64,000 nt of DNA from Hydractinia symbiolongicarpus (GCF_029227915.1 NC_079879.1:8990001-9054000), one strand, 5' to 3'. Shown: positions 10,451 through 22,924, counted from the stretch's first letter. Numbers and translations: made by a program. Notes: generated by a model not told the origin, from the letters alone.

Positions 10451-11214
10451 AAGAACTTTTTTAAACAAAGGAAAAAAATTATAAATAAACATTTAGTCGT
10501 TCGATGCGCAAGTCGGGGGGGGGGGGGTTCGCCTAATAAGAAGCCAGGTAACTACGTCACAAGCAAAAATGTGCTGAATAATGAATTGACCCAGTCCTTT
10601 TGCCGCGTTCAAAAGTTCGTGAAGATGGTAGGCTAGTGCAGCATGATCAAAACAAACAAACGATGGTGCTAAGTATTGCTAAGTATTGGTGCTAAGTATT
10701 GGATAAATCTTTGTTGTTTAAGAGTGCAATCTTCGTTATTTTTGATACTTAATAAAACAAAAGAAAAGATATTGTTTTTTAATCGGACAGTACCTTTAAC
10801 CACCCACTTTTCCCCAGTTTTTTTTTATTTACTTCTTCATCTATGATATATGTGCTCTGGTGACCAAAGCGCTGATGCAATGCAGGAGCGCAAAATTATG
10901 TTTAAAGAGATTTAAGCTACGTTTTTTAATGCGACAAGCATCTCAGAAATTAACCAAACATCATGACATAGCAAATACCGTACTAATCATAATGCCAGTC
11001 AGGTTCATTAAACCTCCCTGAAGAAGCTATACACAAATAATGCATTTACTCAAGAGTAATGTTGTAGCTAAAGTGAACACCTCAATTTAAATAATTTTAC
11101 AAATTGGGGTGAAGTCAAAAAAAAAACGATAAAAAAGAAAAGCAAAACACACTAAAAATGATGTAAATTTTTTGATAAATTATTAAAAAGCTATTTCTTA
11201 TTGATAAATACGAG
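10451..11214. other. intergenic with homopolymer
   Basis: No gene seen. It contains a run of 13 G at 10515-10527 and a short direct repeat (gctaagtattg three times, about 10669-10699). Sequence near 11215 is the WARS2 3' end. Confidence 0.5.
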
Positions 11215-13222
11215 CTACCTCAGACCGATGTTGCGGTAAACTTCGTCCATTGTTACCCTAGCAACAGTGTTTGCTTCAATCGAACCAGTTTTTAATATTT
11301 CTTCCAAATATGGCCTCTCATTTTGAAGTTTTTCAAATTCGCTCTGGATTGGTTTTATAGTGTCTATAACTAAGTCGGTAACGTCATTTTTTAAATCTCG
11401 AGTAAAATATTGAATGTTTTGGTATTTCCTCACAACATTTTCCACAGTCATTCCACTTAATGCGCAATAAATGTCTACTAAATTGCGTACGCCTGGTCTG
11501 TCGGATAGATCTTCACTAATATACGGTTCCGAATCAGTTACGGCTTTTTTCAGTTTTTCCGACACAATATTCGGATTATCGGTTAACTCGATCCTCGACG
11601 ACACGCTTTGATGAGACTTGCTCATTTTTTCAAGCGGATTTTTCAGACTCATGACACGAGACGATTGCGTGAGTATAGCTTTCGGGTGAGGAAACGTATA
11701 CGTGTATTTTTTGTTGAAGTTGTCACATAAATCTCTCGCAAGTTCGATATGCTGGAGCTGGTCTTCACCGACTGGAACATGGGTTGACCTGCAGAACAAA
11801 AATGGTAAACAAGACACACATTTATATTTGCATGCAGATGTTTTAATAAAGATGCGTTTTAAGCAAGAAACCTTTCTAGTATGTATAAAATTATAAATTT
11901 AAATAAAATTAAGGAATGTCGAAATTTTATACCATGTCAAATATTTATGTTTTTATATTTATTCTGGTTGAAACAAACATACACGACGCTAAATGTTATA
12001 TTTATATACACAGACAAAACATTTTCGCGAGAATTAAATTTTGCGGATTAGTTTGAAAAAAGTTGATGATAAAATTGAGTTAACATTGAGTTTGGGTTAG
12101 GGTTAGCTCTCAACTCGTAAAGCTTACTAAATAATAAGCAAATAAATAAAAAAGTCACCAAACTTACTTATACAATAAGATATCAGCAGCCATAAGTACA
12201 GGATACGAAAACAAACCAAGGTTGTTGCGATCTCGATCTTTACTTTTTTTGCTCTAAAATAAACTACTGTATTGTAGAAATTTCAGTACCAAAACAACCT
12301 GTTTGACAAAATGACTAAAAAACTATATGAAGTAATTTCTTTTGAAGTTTTCTACACACTGCAATCAAAAGCAATAGTTTTTATAAATAATTGAAACTAT
12401 TTAATTGTGTATAAGCTAAGAGGTTATTAGTCATTTCTTTATGGAAAAAAGAGGTTTGACTAATTTCAGTAAAAGCTGTAATATTAACATTCTCTAACTA
12501 AATTATATAGTACCTAAAGCAGACCTTACATTAAGCAATTATTATTCTGAATAATATTAAGCTGCAATATTATCCATCAGAGTTTTGCACATCCTGTAAC
12601 TATGACTACCATACCTTCCACTGGTGCATGCGCTTCAACTGTCCCATTGGAGTAAGACATGATAAAAACCAGGCCAAATCGGTGTGATAAGGAACCTATA
12701 AAAAATGAGAATATTATTATCCAAACACACTTTTTGGCTGTGAAATTGCCACACCACATTGTTATGTTGTTTGCAGTTAGCCTTAAGAAGCACGGGGAAA
12801 TGAGAAATCATTTTTATTTCAGTTTATAATACTGACTCTATGCATGAGGATAATTAAAATATTTTATTGACTGTGTTGCGATAATCAACTGTGATACTCA
12901 GGATTACCACGCTAACACACAAACACAAGGCATACAGTAATGACATTACCTGCGATTGCTGGAAAATTAAACTTTTTTTCGGATCAATTCCACATGCTAA
13001 CAGCGAAGCTACCATATTGAATATGTTATCTTTCATTGTTTTTGAATCTTGAACAGTTGTACAGGAGTGCAAATCCACCACACAAAACATCACAAGGTTC
13101 TTCTGACTGCTACTGGTCATTTTGGTTTGAATGTTAACCCAGTGTTTAATAGCACCAAGATAATTTCCAAGATGTGGAACACCAGTTGGCTGAATGCCAG
13201 AAAAAACTCGATATGTAGACAT
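11215..13222 (-). CDS. WARS2: tryptophanyl-tRNA synthetase, mitochondrial type
   Basis: Four exons: 13222-12950, 12695-12615, 12253-12168 and 11788-11215. All junctions are GT-AG and the product is 337 residues, against about 360 in human WARS2. This is a class I aminoacyl-tRNA synthetase that charges tRNA-Trp for organellar translation. Signatures are [19 protein letters not shown] (the HIGH-equivalent HLGN, residues about 7-25), [32 protein letters not shown], and KMSKS at about residues 201-205. The N-terminus starts almost at the Rossmann core, so a targeting peptide is not evident; an upstream exon could have been missed. PTRHD1 lies 464 bp upstream on the same strand. Confidence 0.93.
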
Positions 13223-13686
13223 TGGAGAACAAAATTATATTTATGCTTACAAAATCTATTAAAATGTTAAAATTAATAATAATTTTTTTAACTACAATTA
13301 TCAGGGAGTAAACCATTTGAACTTTAAACAAAAAAACGAAAATAGAACAGCATTTGATTGCCTTCCCTGAAATGGCAGTTTGAAACCTCCACAAAATGTA
13401 GAAATCAAAAAATCATATTGGTGTGTGATTGATATAGTAATTATCATATAAAGTCAAGACCAAATCTTAATGTGCAGCTACTTTTCAAAAGATTTATATA
13501 TTTATAGATTTATATACCTTTTAACTGCTTAGAAGGATCATTCCATAAAACGCAGCCTAACATTATTAAATAAACAAAGGCTTGATGTAATAAATATCTG
13601 TCATTCAAACCACCTTTGAGCTGACCCAACGCATTAAAATATAACTGAATTAAATTAAACAAAATACCAATATTTCCCAATAAAAT

Positions 13687-14445
13687 TTATTTAAATAATT
13701 TAAATTTTTTCACGTATTTATGTACATCGTCCTTGAGATATGGCTTAATTGCCAGGCATGTTGGGTAATTTTCCGGTTGTTCTATCCATAATTTAAAAGC
13801 AATGTTATTTTCTTCAAGTTTTTTGGCAAGATTTTCAATTTGCTCTTGGCCGCTTGCCTAAAAAGAGGTGGTAAATTATAGTTTGGATCTATAAAAATAT
13901 TGACAATAAATAAATACTTAAATAGCTATCGTTTTTTAATTATTATGTTAATGTAACTCTACTTCCATGTCAGTCTTGAACAAACCAGTGCATAACATTT
14001 CACGGTAAAGTTAGGATGTTTCTAAGAACTAGCATACACAATGACCTTAAATAAAATCTAACACATTCAATATTATTTCAGACAAACTGAAGACTGATGC
14101 ATAGTGATAGAGTGTGAGGCAAGGGAAATATAATATTATTGTAAATTACATAATAAAAAAAATTAAAAAATTGTTTTAAAACTCACAGTGATGTAACAAT
14201 GTATTGAGTAACATTGACAAAGTATACGTATTTAAAAGAAAATCATATACCTCAAGAACAACTTTATGCATGTTATCGAGATCAGCTAAATACATTTGAG
14301 TTTGTTCATCGTTGTATGTCATATGTACAATTGCTGTGCATGCATGACAGGCCTGTGTAATAACTGCACCAAATGGCCATTTTAAAGAATCCAATAAATC
14401 TCTTCGAACTACAACATATTGCACAAGTTTTAATTGTGATGACAT
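13687..14445 (-). CDS. PTRHD1: PTRHD1-like peptidyl-tRNA hydrolase 2 family protein
   Basis: Two exons, 14445-14251 and 13857-13687, joined in frame through a GT-AG intron, giving 121 residues. Exon 1 has the family core LVQYVVVRRDL...WPFGAVITQACHA and NMHKVVLE. Exon 2 has LWIEQPENYPTCLAIKPY and the basic ending VKKFKLFK, which matches the end of human PTRHD1 almost residue for residue. The PTH2 fold releases peptides from peptidyl-tRNA in archaea and eukaryotes, but enzymatic activity of PTRHD1 itself is less certain. It lies directly upstream of WARS2 on the same strand, and the first ATG is the natural start of the domain. Confidence 0.92.
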
Positions 14446-16659
14446 TATTACTAAAACAATTCCAGTTCAAAACAAAAAGATGTTGTTAAACTTCTATAGT
14501 CTGAAAACAACAATAAAAAAACAAACTGAAAAAAATTAAATAAACAAATCAATAAAAAAACATCTGGTAGGTTTTGCTAAACAAATGTGACAAAACACTC
14601 ATAAAAGAAAATACAGAAAATGAGTAGTGAAGCACTGTGTTTTGTGTCAAATACTGAAACTTGAAAAACTAGAATATTTACAGCAAAAAAGCTACACAAT
14701 TGTCAGGGAACAAAAACTGTTACCAACAAAAAAACTTTACAGGCTTTCTCAGAAAGATTTAGGCACCCACGCAGCAAGAAGCACAGTCTACATTGTGCAA
14801 TGCATAACCAATGTTAAATTAAATTTTAAAATGTCAATTTTTAGAGAAATGTGTATTTTATAGAATTAAAAAGGTTTTACTAAAACATGTGATTTTCTGT
14901 TTTTACAATGCAAAATTTAAGAATGCAAGATCTTAGTGCAGTAACATGTTCAGTAGGAAAGTAAATGTGGGGGTGAGGGGCGATATTTTGATTTTGAAAA
15001 ATGTTTTTACATTTTTAAAAACATAGTATACTGTAATTCAGAGTTTCATACTTAGAGCATTTAATATTTTTGAACCTGTTCTTGCCTTTTTTACAACTAT
15101 GATTATACAATGCATATATTGAATGCAATGAGGCAACCTTTATTTGAAAATTTGTGCAACATCAACTGCTGCGTTTAGGTAATTGACAGTGATACATCAA
15201 AAATTTGCTTACATAAAATTCTCGTAATATGCCATAGACTACATAAATATACTCAATAATTTGAGTCACTGTCACTGCAGTATAATAATGGCTTAAATTT
15301 AATAGAATAAAAGTAATAGTAAAAATAAATCGCATTCTAAAAAGAAATAAAAACTTATTTTATAAATATAAATAAGTTGAAAAATGTCACTATATGTGAT
15401 AAAGTATTTTAAAAGTAACAACTTTCTTCGACTAATAAAAGCAATTAAAATGGTAGACTGATAAAATATTGTGAATAATAAAAAATATTCCATAACACAT
15501 AAAGTTATTCCCACTTGGAAGAATTTTTCGCGAAAATTGTCTAAAAAAACATTTTGTGGCAAAAATTCCAATATATACCTTCACCAATTTTAGGCATTCT
15601 ATTTGGAAATTCAAAAATTAAATAAACACCAATGCAGTTAAAAAAACCCAGATTTTTATTGAACCAAAAAAAACATTTTTAAATGATTTTAACTGTTTGT
15701 ACACAAAAATCAACAAAGGTGAAAAGAATAATTACATTACAAAAAAGTACCATTGATAAAGTAAGAAAAAAATCAAAGTTACCCACCCCCACCTCAAGAT
15801 AGGGAAGGGTGAATTCTGAGATTTACCCTTTAACCTGAGACTTAACCTAGATTAATCTACTACCCCAGAAAAAAATGCAATGTGTAGGAAATGGTTAGGA
15901 AAAACTATATATTTAAAAAAAAGTTTTTTTGTTTGAAATCGAAACAACCTTAACTTTAACATTCTGGACTCAATGCTTATTCAAATTTTTTTTGCATAAA
16001 AACTTTTACCTGGAAAATTACACTGTAGGTCTATTGTGTAAAAATTAATATCCACAAAATTAGTATGAAAAAGGTATTATGACGGTTACTAATATCTTAT
16101 CAGAATTCATTATCAGAATTTCTGATCTTTAGGCCACTTGCAGGTTATTCAAGGTTTTCATTTTCAAGAGTCCTGTTTAGGATTTTCCTGTGATATCACA
16201 ACATTATGCTTGGATAGAATGCTCTCTTGGTAAAAAAAAAAAAAAAAGATACAACTTCTGCAAACAGAAGACAGAATGCAAAAAAGGGTAAAAAACTCAT
16301 TTTATTTGCAACAATTTCTTAAGCAACATTTTTAAGAAATAATGAATGACTTTATCATGTTTTTTTTTAAGCACAGGAAATACTACGTAAAACCATATGT
16401 AAGTGCCCAAACATTGTGTAACAACAGCAGTCAAAACTGAGCCCTTCTTTACTTATTTTTGTAGCAACTTGATATGGGTTGAAAATAACCATATTCCAGG
16501 ATGATTCAGAACATTCAAACTCCTGGCATGAATAGGATTAAAAATGAAGAATTCAAGTAAATATTGGCAAAAATTTGTAGACTCAAATCTTTAGTTTAAA
16601 CAAGTTTAATAAATTTATACATATATACACATAAACACTAGTTGTAAAGTAATATAATT
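14446..16659. other. long AT-rich interval, probable POU gene 3' UTR plus PTRHD1 upstream region
   Basis: No coding exon recognised. Short open frames at 14627-14863 and 15299-15614 have biased AT-driven composition and no domain. The stretch immediately below 16660 is likely the 3' UTR of the POU gene. An A15-16 run is at about 16233. Confidence 0.5.
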
Positions 16660-17916
16660 CTAACTTTTCGTTGTTTCAAAAGAGTCAACCTGATAGTAAG
16701 GTTGTTGAGAATGAAGTTGGTCAATAACACTTTGTTCTTGTGGTACATGGTTAAAAGATATTGGATATGACAAAGATGGAGACACCATACTTGCCTCACT
16801 AGACTTTACAAAACCTGTACTTGCTAATAATCTTTTCTCCTTTTGTCTTCTGTTACAAAACCACACTCTGACAACTTCTTTTTCCAAATTTAATTGTGTT
16901 GCCATTTCTGTAATATCATGTCCTGATGGTTTTTGATGTTTGATGAAATACATCTCTAATGTTTCTTTTAAGGTTAAATCTATGGAGGTTCTTTTCTTTC
17001 TCTTTCTTGCTGGAAATAAGTTTCTACTAGTTGCATTTTCTGTTCCCAAAAAATTATTATCCATTTCCTCTAACCACTTTACAAGCAGTGGCCGAAGCTT
17101 GCACATGTTTTTAAAACTCAGCTGCAAAGCTTCAAAGCGACATATGGTGGTCTGACTGAAAATATTCCCATATAAACTACCAAGTCCTAAACCAACATCA
17201 CTTTGGGTAAACCCAAGTTTAATACGTTTTCGTTTAAATTCTCTTGCAAATGCTTCAAGATCATCAGTAGTGATGGCCGCACTTTCATCAAAAGGTAAAT
17301 TTTCTATTGCTGCTTCATCTGCTTGGTTTATACCAGAGTTGCATCCTGAAGATGATGACAATGAAAAATCAGTTTTGTATGTGTCGTTGTTATGCGAGCC
17401 ATTATTTTTAGAGTCTTTATCTTTCTTAAAAACTGGAGGTGTGTCAGTAATGTGAGGCACATAAGTTTGTTGTTTACTTGAGTTTAGAACGTCAACTGTT
17501 ACAATTTCATTTTGTCCTGAGCACTCCTGCTTTGTTTCACATATTATTGTATTTTGTGTATCATACGAAGTATTATTATTACTAGTTTGAACATTCTGAA
17601 TGATTGGTGTTATGCTTCCATTAATAAAAGGATTCATACCCAAAGAGTTGAATGAGGGTTGCAGTTCATTAGAAACTACTGCCCATGTTATCCCACCATT
17701 CTGGTCTTGAACCAGACAACATTGTTGACTTTCTGGGGGATTAATAATGTTATAAGTAGGTGGATGAACATATTGGACATCTTTTTTAACAACCTGTTGT
17801 TGAATTTCTGGGTTAGGAATAATCTGAAAATGAATGAGAGGAGCATTAGTAGCTGGTGGAGCAACCTGCATGATATGAGAGGCATTCAGTAAACTTTGAT
17901 TTACATTTGTCATCAT
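16660..17916 (-). CDS. POU-domain transcription factor, class III-like, intronless
   Basis: A single open frame of 418 residues. The first 210 residues are a Gln/Asn/Ser/Pro-rich low-complexity region, as in many POU activators. The POU-specific domain occupies about 215-287 ([20 protein letters not shown], then [19 protein letters not shown]). A linker of about 15 residues leads to the POU homeodomain at about 303-362 ([10 protein letters not shown]...[18 protein letters not shown]), with the invariant WFCNRRQ recognition helix. [20 protein letters not shown] and RKRKKRTSI point to class III more than I or II. It should bind octamer-like DNA in the nucleus. In Hydractinia a POU gene, Polynem, controls stem-cell state; orthology here is only a suggestion. 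The usual animal gene is often spliced, whereas this coding region is one exon. Confidence 0.93.
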   Translation of the reverse strand: MMTNVNQSLLNASHIMQVAPPATNAPLIHFQIIPNPEIQQQVVKKDVQYVHPPTYNIINPPESQQCCLVQDQNGGITWAVVSNELQPSFNSLGMNPFINGSITPIIQNVQTSNNNTSYDTQNTIICETKQECSGQNEIVTVDVLNSSKQQTYVPHITDTPPVFKKDKDSKNNGSHNNDTYKTDFSLSSSSGCNSGINQADEAAIENLPFDESAAITTDDLEAFAREFKRKRIKLGFTQSDVGLGLGSLYGNIFSQTTICRFEALQLSFKNMCKLRPLLVKWLEEMDNNFLGTENATSRNLFPARKRKKRTSIDLTLKETLEMYFIKHQKPSGHDITEMATQLNLEKEVVRVWFCNRRQKEKRLLASTGFVKSSEASMVSPSLSYPISFNHVPQEQSVIDQLHSQQPYYQVDSFETTKS

Positions 17917-18520
17917 TCCAAGGCATTCATTTCCATTCGTTCAACATAACATTGAAAAGAATAATTATTATTCACTCTAAAAGAATTTCCCTTATAAAAA
18001 ACACATGGTAAACATTACCAACGGGTTAAGTTATAAACATTTGTTGCTAACACCTCACACATTGCTTCACATCGCTCCCCGCTACAAGCCTCTACCATTT
18101 TGATTTTGGCTCAGTCACTTCGCCGCTTTCATCCCTTATGCTAAATTCACAGTGGAAAAAATGTTTCGCGTCGCTGGAGCGGCATGGCAAATTTGGGTCG
18201 AATCCAACTTTGATCGTGGGAACGAGGGTAGGCGGTATTGCTTTTTTTAAGTTACACGTAATACTTTGTAGTTTGAAAACTACTGGTTGAATGCAACTAG
18301 GCAAAATATGTAATTGCGCAAATAAACAACTGTGCATTAGATTCTCGATATTGAATATTATATTCCCCTTACTATGACCAGGATTTTCCAATCCTGGTCA
18401 CCTGGAGTCATGGGTTGCTGAGACCTCAACGCTTGTTCTAACCAATATACTATAACGGTTCGCTCCAAGGTGTTAATTAAATATATTTAAAAATCATATA
18501 GAGTCGAAAAAGCTTCAGGC
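17917..18520. other. upstream region of the POU gene, no other gene seen
   Basis: No coding exon recognised. A 99-codon open frame at 18092-18391 (minus) has no recognisable domain and is probably chance. Promoter and 5' UTR of the POU gene would lie here, but no motif is decisive. Confidence 0.45.
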
Positions 18521-18655
18521 GCAATAAGTTGTTTATTATCCTCGTCCCCAGGGGTTTGTTGCCTGATGTAAAAGCCGCTAGCGCTTAGATTTGTGTAAAC
18601 ATAAAAAAGACAAAAAAACCTGGGGACGAGGTTGGTTTTTATAGTCTTATTGCGG
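18521..18655. repeat. fold-back repeat of the CCTCG..CCAGG family, copy B
   Basis: The inner arms are cctcgtccccagg (18540) and cctggggacgagg (18619-18631). The inverted homology extends outwards to cgcaataag (18521) and cttattgcg (about 18647), with mismatches between. It has no coding capacity and is the same family as 8552-8650 and 31572-31690. Confidence 0.65.
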
Positions 18656-19023
18656 TTTAAATTAAGACCGTACACACTTTTCTCTAAGAATATCAAAATT
18701 CTAACCAGACTGGTCATTATTCTGATTTTTCTATTGTTTTAAACAATAGACCTATTATTTTTAACCCAAAATTCCAGCCTGATATTTTTATATAGCATAT
18801 TTTTTATAAAAAAAGCGTGGAAGACATTACCGTCCATTTAATTTTCGCGTCAAATCAAAACCGCGTGGAAACCCGCCTTAAGGATATGGAGGAACTCTGG
18901 GATTTACCCACTGTCCGCCGATTAGTTTACAATACACTTTTCTGTCAATCTCTTTAACTTCTTTCGTGCTATTGAAAACACACAATAAAAAAACGAAATG
19001 CGAAAAATGTATTCGATACAAGT

Positions 19024-19107
19024 GGGAATGTAATCGGTGTATATGCGAATGTAATCGGTGCAGATGAATGTATTCGGGTGCATGTGAATGTATCCGGTGT
19101 AGATGCG
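19024..19107. repeat. minisatellite of about 21 bp, four imperfect units
   Basis: Four tandem variants of a gaatgtaatcggtgtatatg-like unit. They create a repetitive minus-strand open frame (HLHRLHSHIHRLHSHLYRIH) that is an artefact of the repeat. Confidence 0.75.
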
Positions 19108-19284
19108 ACAGGAGACTACCCATTACGTTATATTATTTTACACATTTTCGTAATATATTTTATTCCCCATAAACAAAGCAGATGGCGCATGGCGATGATG
19201 AATTTTGATTGGAATTATTTTTGCATGATCGCCTCCCTGAGAGCAAAAAACTCTTAGTCTACATAGCCGAGCTGGAGTGCTTAA

Positions 19285-19395
19285 TGAGCTATTTTTTGAA
19301 GAAGTTGTTGCAAAAGTTTTTGTGTTCCCATAAATTGCTTTATTCCTTTGGTGATGATATCGTCGGATTTGTCTTGCCCTGTGACAATTGCAGCT
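19285..19395 (-). CDS. possible last coding exon of a small unrecognised gene
   Basis: After a good minus-strand acceptor (ttttctattttataag, ending near 19395) the frame reads IVTGQDKSDDIITKGIKQFM and ends LLQQLLQKIAH before a stop near 19285. This looks helical and unlike random sequence. An ATG-initiated run at 19557-19472 beginning MDENCRLNAGACVC could be the first exon, but its donor is weak. I recognise no family. Treat this as a candidate only. Confidence 0.2.
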
Positions 19396-19559
19396 TATAA
19401 AATAGAAAAGAAAGAAATATTTAGATAAAAACAAATCTTTCATTCCGCAACTGATCGAACTTAGGATTTTACACACGTGTACACTCTTTCTGTTTCCTTT
19501 TCTGCGGCTGATCGCGCATACGCACGCCCCGGCATTTAACCGACAATTTTCGTCCAAAA

Positions 19560-20657
19560 CTAAAAGGGAACTACGTTTATTTGTTTTGATTTCATTTCAC
19601 GTTTTTGCTTTTTTACGAGCCAATTCTCGTCCAAAGAGCTCTTTGAGATAAAAACCCTGAAAGTAGTAGTGATGACAAATAACCCACTATATCTGGTCGA
19701 AATTTTTCTTGACTTAATGTTGTGCTTGTAAATAGCTGTTTTTAATTTGACTTATCATCGTTTGTGGGCGCCTAGTTAGATTTGTGTTTAGCACAACTTG
19801 AGAAAACACATTTCACAGAACAGTGGAAGATCCTGAAAATAAAGTTAATTTGATGATGACTCCAATCAAAGCACTTATTTAAATTTTTAAAAAAGTTTTT
19901 AATGTTTAAACTGAAATTCAGTTACGTAGCCCAGTCTTTGTTTTGTATCTTAGGCGCTAGGTTTAGTTATAGATAGCTTTAAGTGAATGTCTCACTAAAC
20001 GTAAAAATTTGAAGGTAGCTAGTGCACCGGCGCACTAGCTAGCTAACAATGTATCCATTATATTGCTGTTTTTTGTTTCAATCATGAGCTTATATTTTAA
20101 TCATGAACTGAACAAGTGTGGCTACTGCAAAAATATGCTTCTGGAAAAAAGACTCCTAAAAAGTTGCCATCTATCTATCTCTAGCTCCCTAGACATGAGA
20201 TACTTCTGTGAGAACTTGTCAATCCAGCCTAGAGCCTGAGTGTATAAGGTGGATTGACCCATCTGTGGCTCGCCACATGCTTCTTCTTCTTCTTCTTCTT
20301 CTTCTATGCCCTTTCGATTTGTAAAAACAGTGTTTTATTTATCTTAGGCGAGGCAAATGACTCTAAAGTCATTTGCTTCTGTAGACTAATCCCTTTATGT
20401 TAAAATGAACAGGTAGACGGGACGTTAGTCCGCCATTTTGGGCACGTTCGTCTCAGCACTATTAAAATAATCAGCTTGCATAATGGTAGACCACTCATAA
20501 AAATTTCTTGACATTATATGAAGCAAGGTAACTCTCCTGAGGTTGAGTTGATTCAATGGGTTGAATCGATTCATAATCAAATAACTTTAGTATTATGAAT
20601 ATTATGTAAGAGTACAATTTTTTGCGAAACGCAATAGATTTGAAACAAAATTTTACT
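19560..20657. other. intergenic with a (CTT)n-ended repeat
   Basis: No gene seen. At 20279-20306 there is a (CTT)n run preceded by about 180 bases of GC-richer sequence, which has the look of a retroelement 3' end. I could not identify the family. AGCTAGCTAGC motifs occur near 20030. Confidence 0.45.
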
Positions 20658-21313
20658 TTTGCGGATAATAATACGGAGACTGCGTCTGTCCGTGACAGAC
20701 AAAGTAGATGTTTCAAATGGTAATTGACAAATTAAACGTCGCGACATTAATAACACTAATTTAACGTCAATATCTTAATTTAAACTAATGAAGCCATTGC
20801 AATGCAGTTATGACTTTGAGGTCAAATAACTTGGAAACGGGATGGTGACGTCAGTTACTTTTACCGCGCGGGTAAGTAAGGCCCACCTGGAACCATATTA
20901 GGTAAGTTTTATCAAACCTTGATTCACGAATCCGTTTTAGAATGGACGTGTTGATGACGTCATCAAGAAACCTTCAAAGCACAAATATCTTCAACCGTTT
21001 GTCAAATGGTCACGATTCTATACATTTTCTTGATCAGAATTTAAAGCTCAACACGATACAGGCAATGGCTAAACAAATTTCTAAAAAACATTCTTTGGTT
21101 GATTGCTGACGTTAGCAAATTTTTAAAACTCATCAAAGCCGCGCGATCCTATATTTTAATTTGATCAGCGTTTCAAGCTCCATATAATACAGGCAACAAA
21201 TAAACACATTTTCCCTCAAAAAATTTGTGTATTGACAGGACCATGCTGACGACATCGAAATTCAAGTGCAGGTCTCCTGCCTGAGTGGATTTCCCACGGG
21301 CCTTATCGACAAG
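20658..21313 (+). mobile_element. degenerate non-autonomous Helitron
   Basis: It is homologous to the Helitrons at 37.4-44.6 kb. The 5' region aligns over ATAATAATACGG...GTGACAGACAAAGTAGAT. The middle contains the shared block tgaagccatt...aacttggaaacgg...gttgatgacgtcatca. The 3' end has the family hairpin (gtggatttcccac) followed by ccttatcgacaag, a mutated form of the cttatcgactag terminus. The first bases of the 5' end are also mutated. The sequence immediately after (TATAAAATAATGC) faintly resembles another 5' end, so this may once have been a tandem pair. Confidence 0.7.
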
Positions 21314-22291
21314 TATAAAATAATGCAGCAACGTACAACGTATAATACTATATATACTAACGTATAACACTTTTGCAAAAAATAAATATATCATATAAAA
21401 ATCATATATTTTTAACGAATCCACCAATAAAATCATTAAAGCAGACTTATACTATGTTTATGGAAAAATGGCTATTTGCTAAAATCACAAGCCTAAAATT
21501 TAGTGGTCTCGCCATAATTTAACTGTTTGCAGAGATTTTTTGATTTCGTCATTTTTTTTTTACTTTTTCAGTAAAGTTTTGTTTTCTTTCATTTTATTTT
21601 ATAAAAATTTAAATAATTGTTGTGGTCACCTCTGTAACAGCAACCAAATTATCGCAGTCATTGAAAAAGTGACTTACCAGTAATCCTTATATAGTTATTT
21701 TACGACGAAAAATAATGTGCTTTTAATTTCTTGTTTGATTCCAGCTTTTTGGAAAAAAATAACTATTTTTTTACTGCCAGAATTTTGGTTCTTACATAAA
21801 AGAACTTAAAAAACTTAATATATACATATAGTCCAAAGATTGCTTCAGAATTTCCGACATAATTAACACTTGCTTTAGATTTAGTCATAATCAAAGGGAG
21901 CATTCTTCCATCCTTCGTCTCTCACACCGCCATGTTTGTTTACATTTAAATGCTAATTACAATCTTTCGCAGTAAAAACATAGATCTTTAATAATATACC
22001 AATCAGAATCAATTACGTGCCAGACGAGTCCAGAGCTACTTTCGAGGTGTATCTCAAAAAGCTCTGGGGCCGAGAATGGGGCGAACTGAAATAAAGCTGC
22101 GTGCTGTCATTATGAACACAGAATACAAGGGGAAGAAGTAGCGAAATTTATTTTATTTTTTTATTTACATTGATTATTTATTTTGGAAGTGCATATAACA
22201 AAACTTTAATACATTAAATACAGCGAAGTTTTACTGAAACTTTACAAAAATACTAAAAAATATTGGAACTATGAAAAAAGACAAATTAGCT
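21314..22291. other. intergenic, no gene seen
   Basis: AT-rich with no recognisable exon or repeat. The part just below 22292 is likely the 3' UTR of the PPP1R3-like gene. Confidence 0.5.
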
Positions 22292-22924
22292 TCAAGGGAA
22301 CAATATCTTGGTTGGTTTAGACACAAAGCCATAATTTTGTTCCCTGTTGTTGTCCCAATAGTCGACACCATTTACCGTGTAACGTACTGCAAATTCTAAA
22401 TTTGATTCTATATCGATAGATTCATCCTCTCCAAAGGGTAGAATAAAGAAAAACTGATCCACAAGTCCATCATATTCCTGGCGAATGTATTTCGCTGGGA
22501 TATCACGACAAGCCTTCCAACAATCCGTCGTAAAACGAACAATTATCGACTTCTCATATGAAATATTTCGAACAGCGATGACTCCAAATACACTTTTACC
22601 GGAGACGATCCCGAAAGCCACGACGCAAATGTTTTTAAGAAATAACCTTGTTTCGTCGTACACAACTTTGTACGATTTTATACGATTCTCAATTTTCAGA
22701 TGGCTCGTCGCTGGTCGGTAATACGGTGGTGAGCTTTCATAGACCCGTGTCACGCAGAGCTTCCCACCTTCCTCGTCAGCAAATCGGACGCGTTTTGGCA
22801 AACAGTAATTCGTAGTAATCACGGGCTTCGTATATCTGTCTTGGTGAAATGGTGTATTTTGCTGGACCGTGTCTTTTGTATGAAATGAACAGTGTTCGGT
22901 GGTAAGACCTTCAACCGCAAGCAT
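22292..22924 (-). CDS. glycogen-targeting regulatory subunit of protein phosphatase 1 (PPP1R3 family)
   Basis: A single-exon open frame of 210 residues. KRVRFAD at 44-50 is the RVxF docking motif that binds the catalytic subunit of protein phosphatase 1. Residues about 86-200 form a CBM21 carbohydrate-binding domain: GIVSGKSVFGVIAVRNISYE, then FTTDCWKACRDIPAKY, and a terminal YWDNNREQNYGF, which corresponds to the WDNN-x2-QNY glycogen-binding signature. Members of this family bring PP1 to glycogen particles, favouring dephosphorylation of glycogen synthase and phosphorylase. Length and lack of a membrane tail match the short PPP1R3B/C/D/E types rather than the long muscle form. The exact vertebrate orthologue cannot be chosen. 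Confidence 0.93.
   Translation of the reverse strand: MLAVEGLTTEHCSFHTKDTVQQNTPFHQDRYTKPVITTNYCLPKRVRFADEEGGKLCVTRVYESSPPYYRPATSHLKIENRIKSYKVVYDETRLFLKNICVVAFGIVSGKSVFGVIAVRNISYEKSIIVRFTTDCWKACRDIPAKYIRQEYDGLVDQFFFILPFGEDESIDIESNLEFAVRYTVNGVDYWDNNREQNYGFVSKPTKILFP

Noticed and set aside
14627-14863. 78-codon plus-strand open frame
   Set aside because: No domain, no splice context, and composition typical of the AT-rich surroundings.
18878-19123. His/Leu/Arg-rich minus-strand open frame
   Set aside because: It is created by four copies of a 21 bp minisatellite, a multiple of three.
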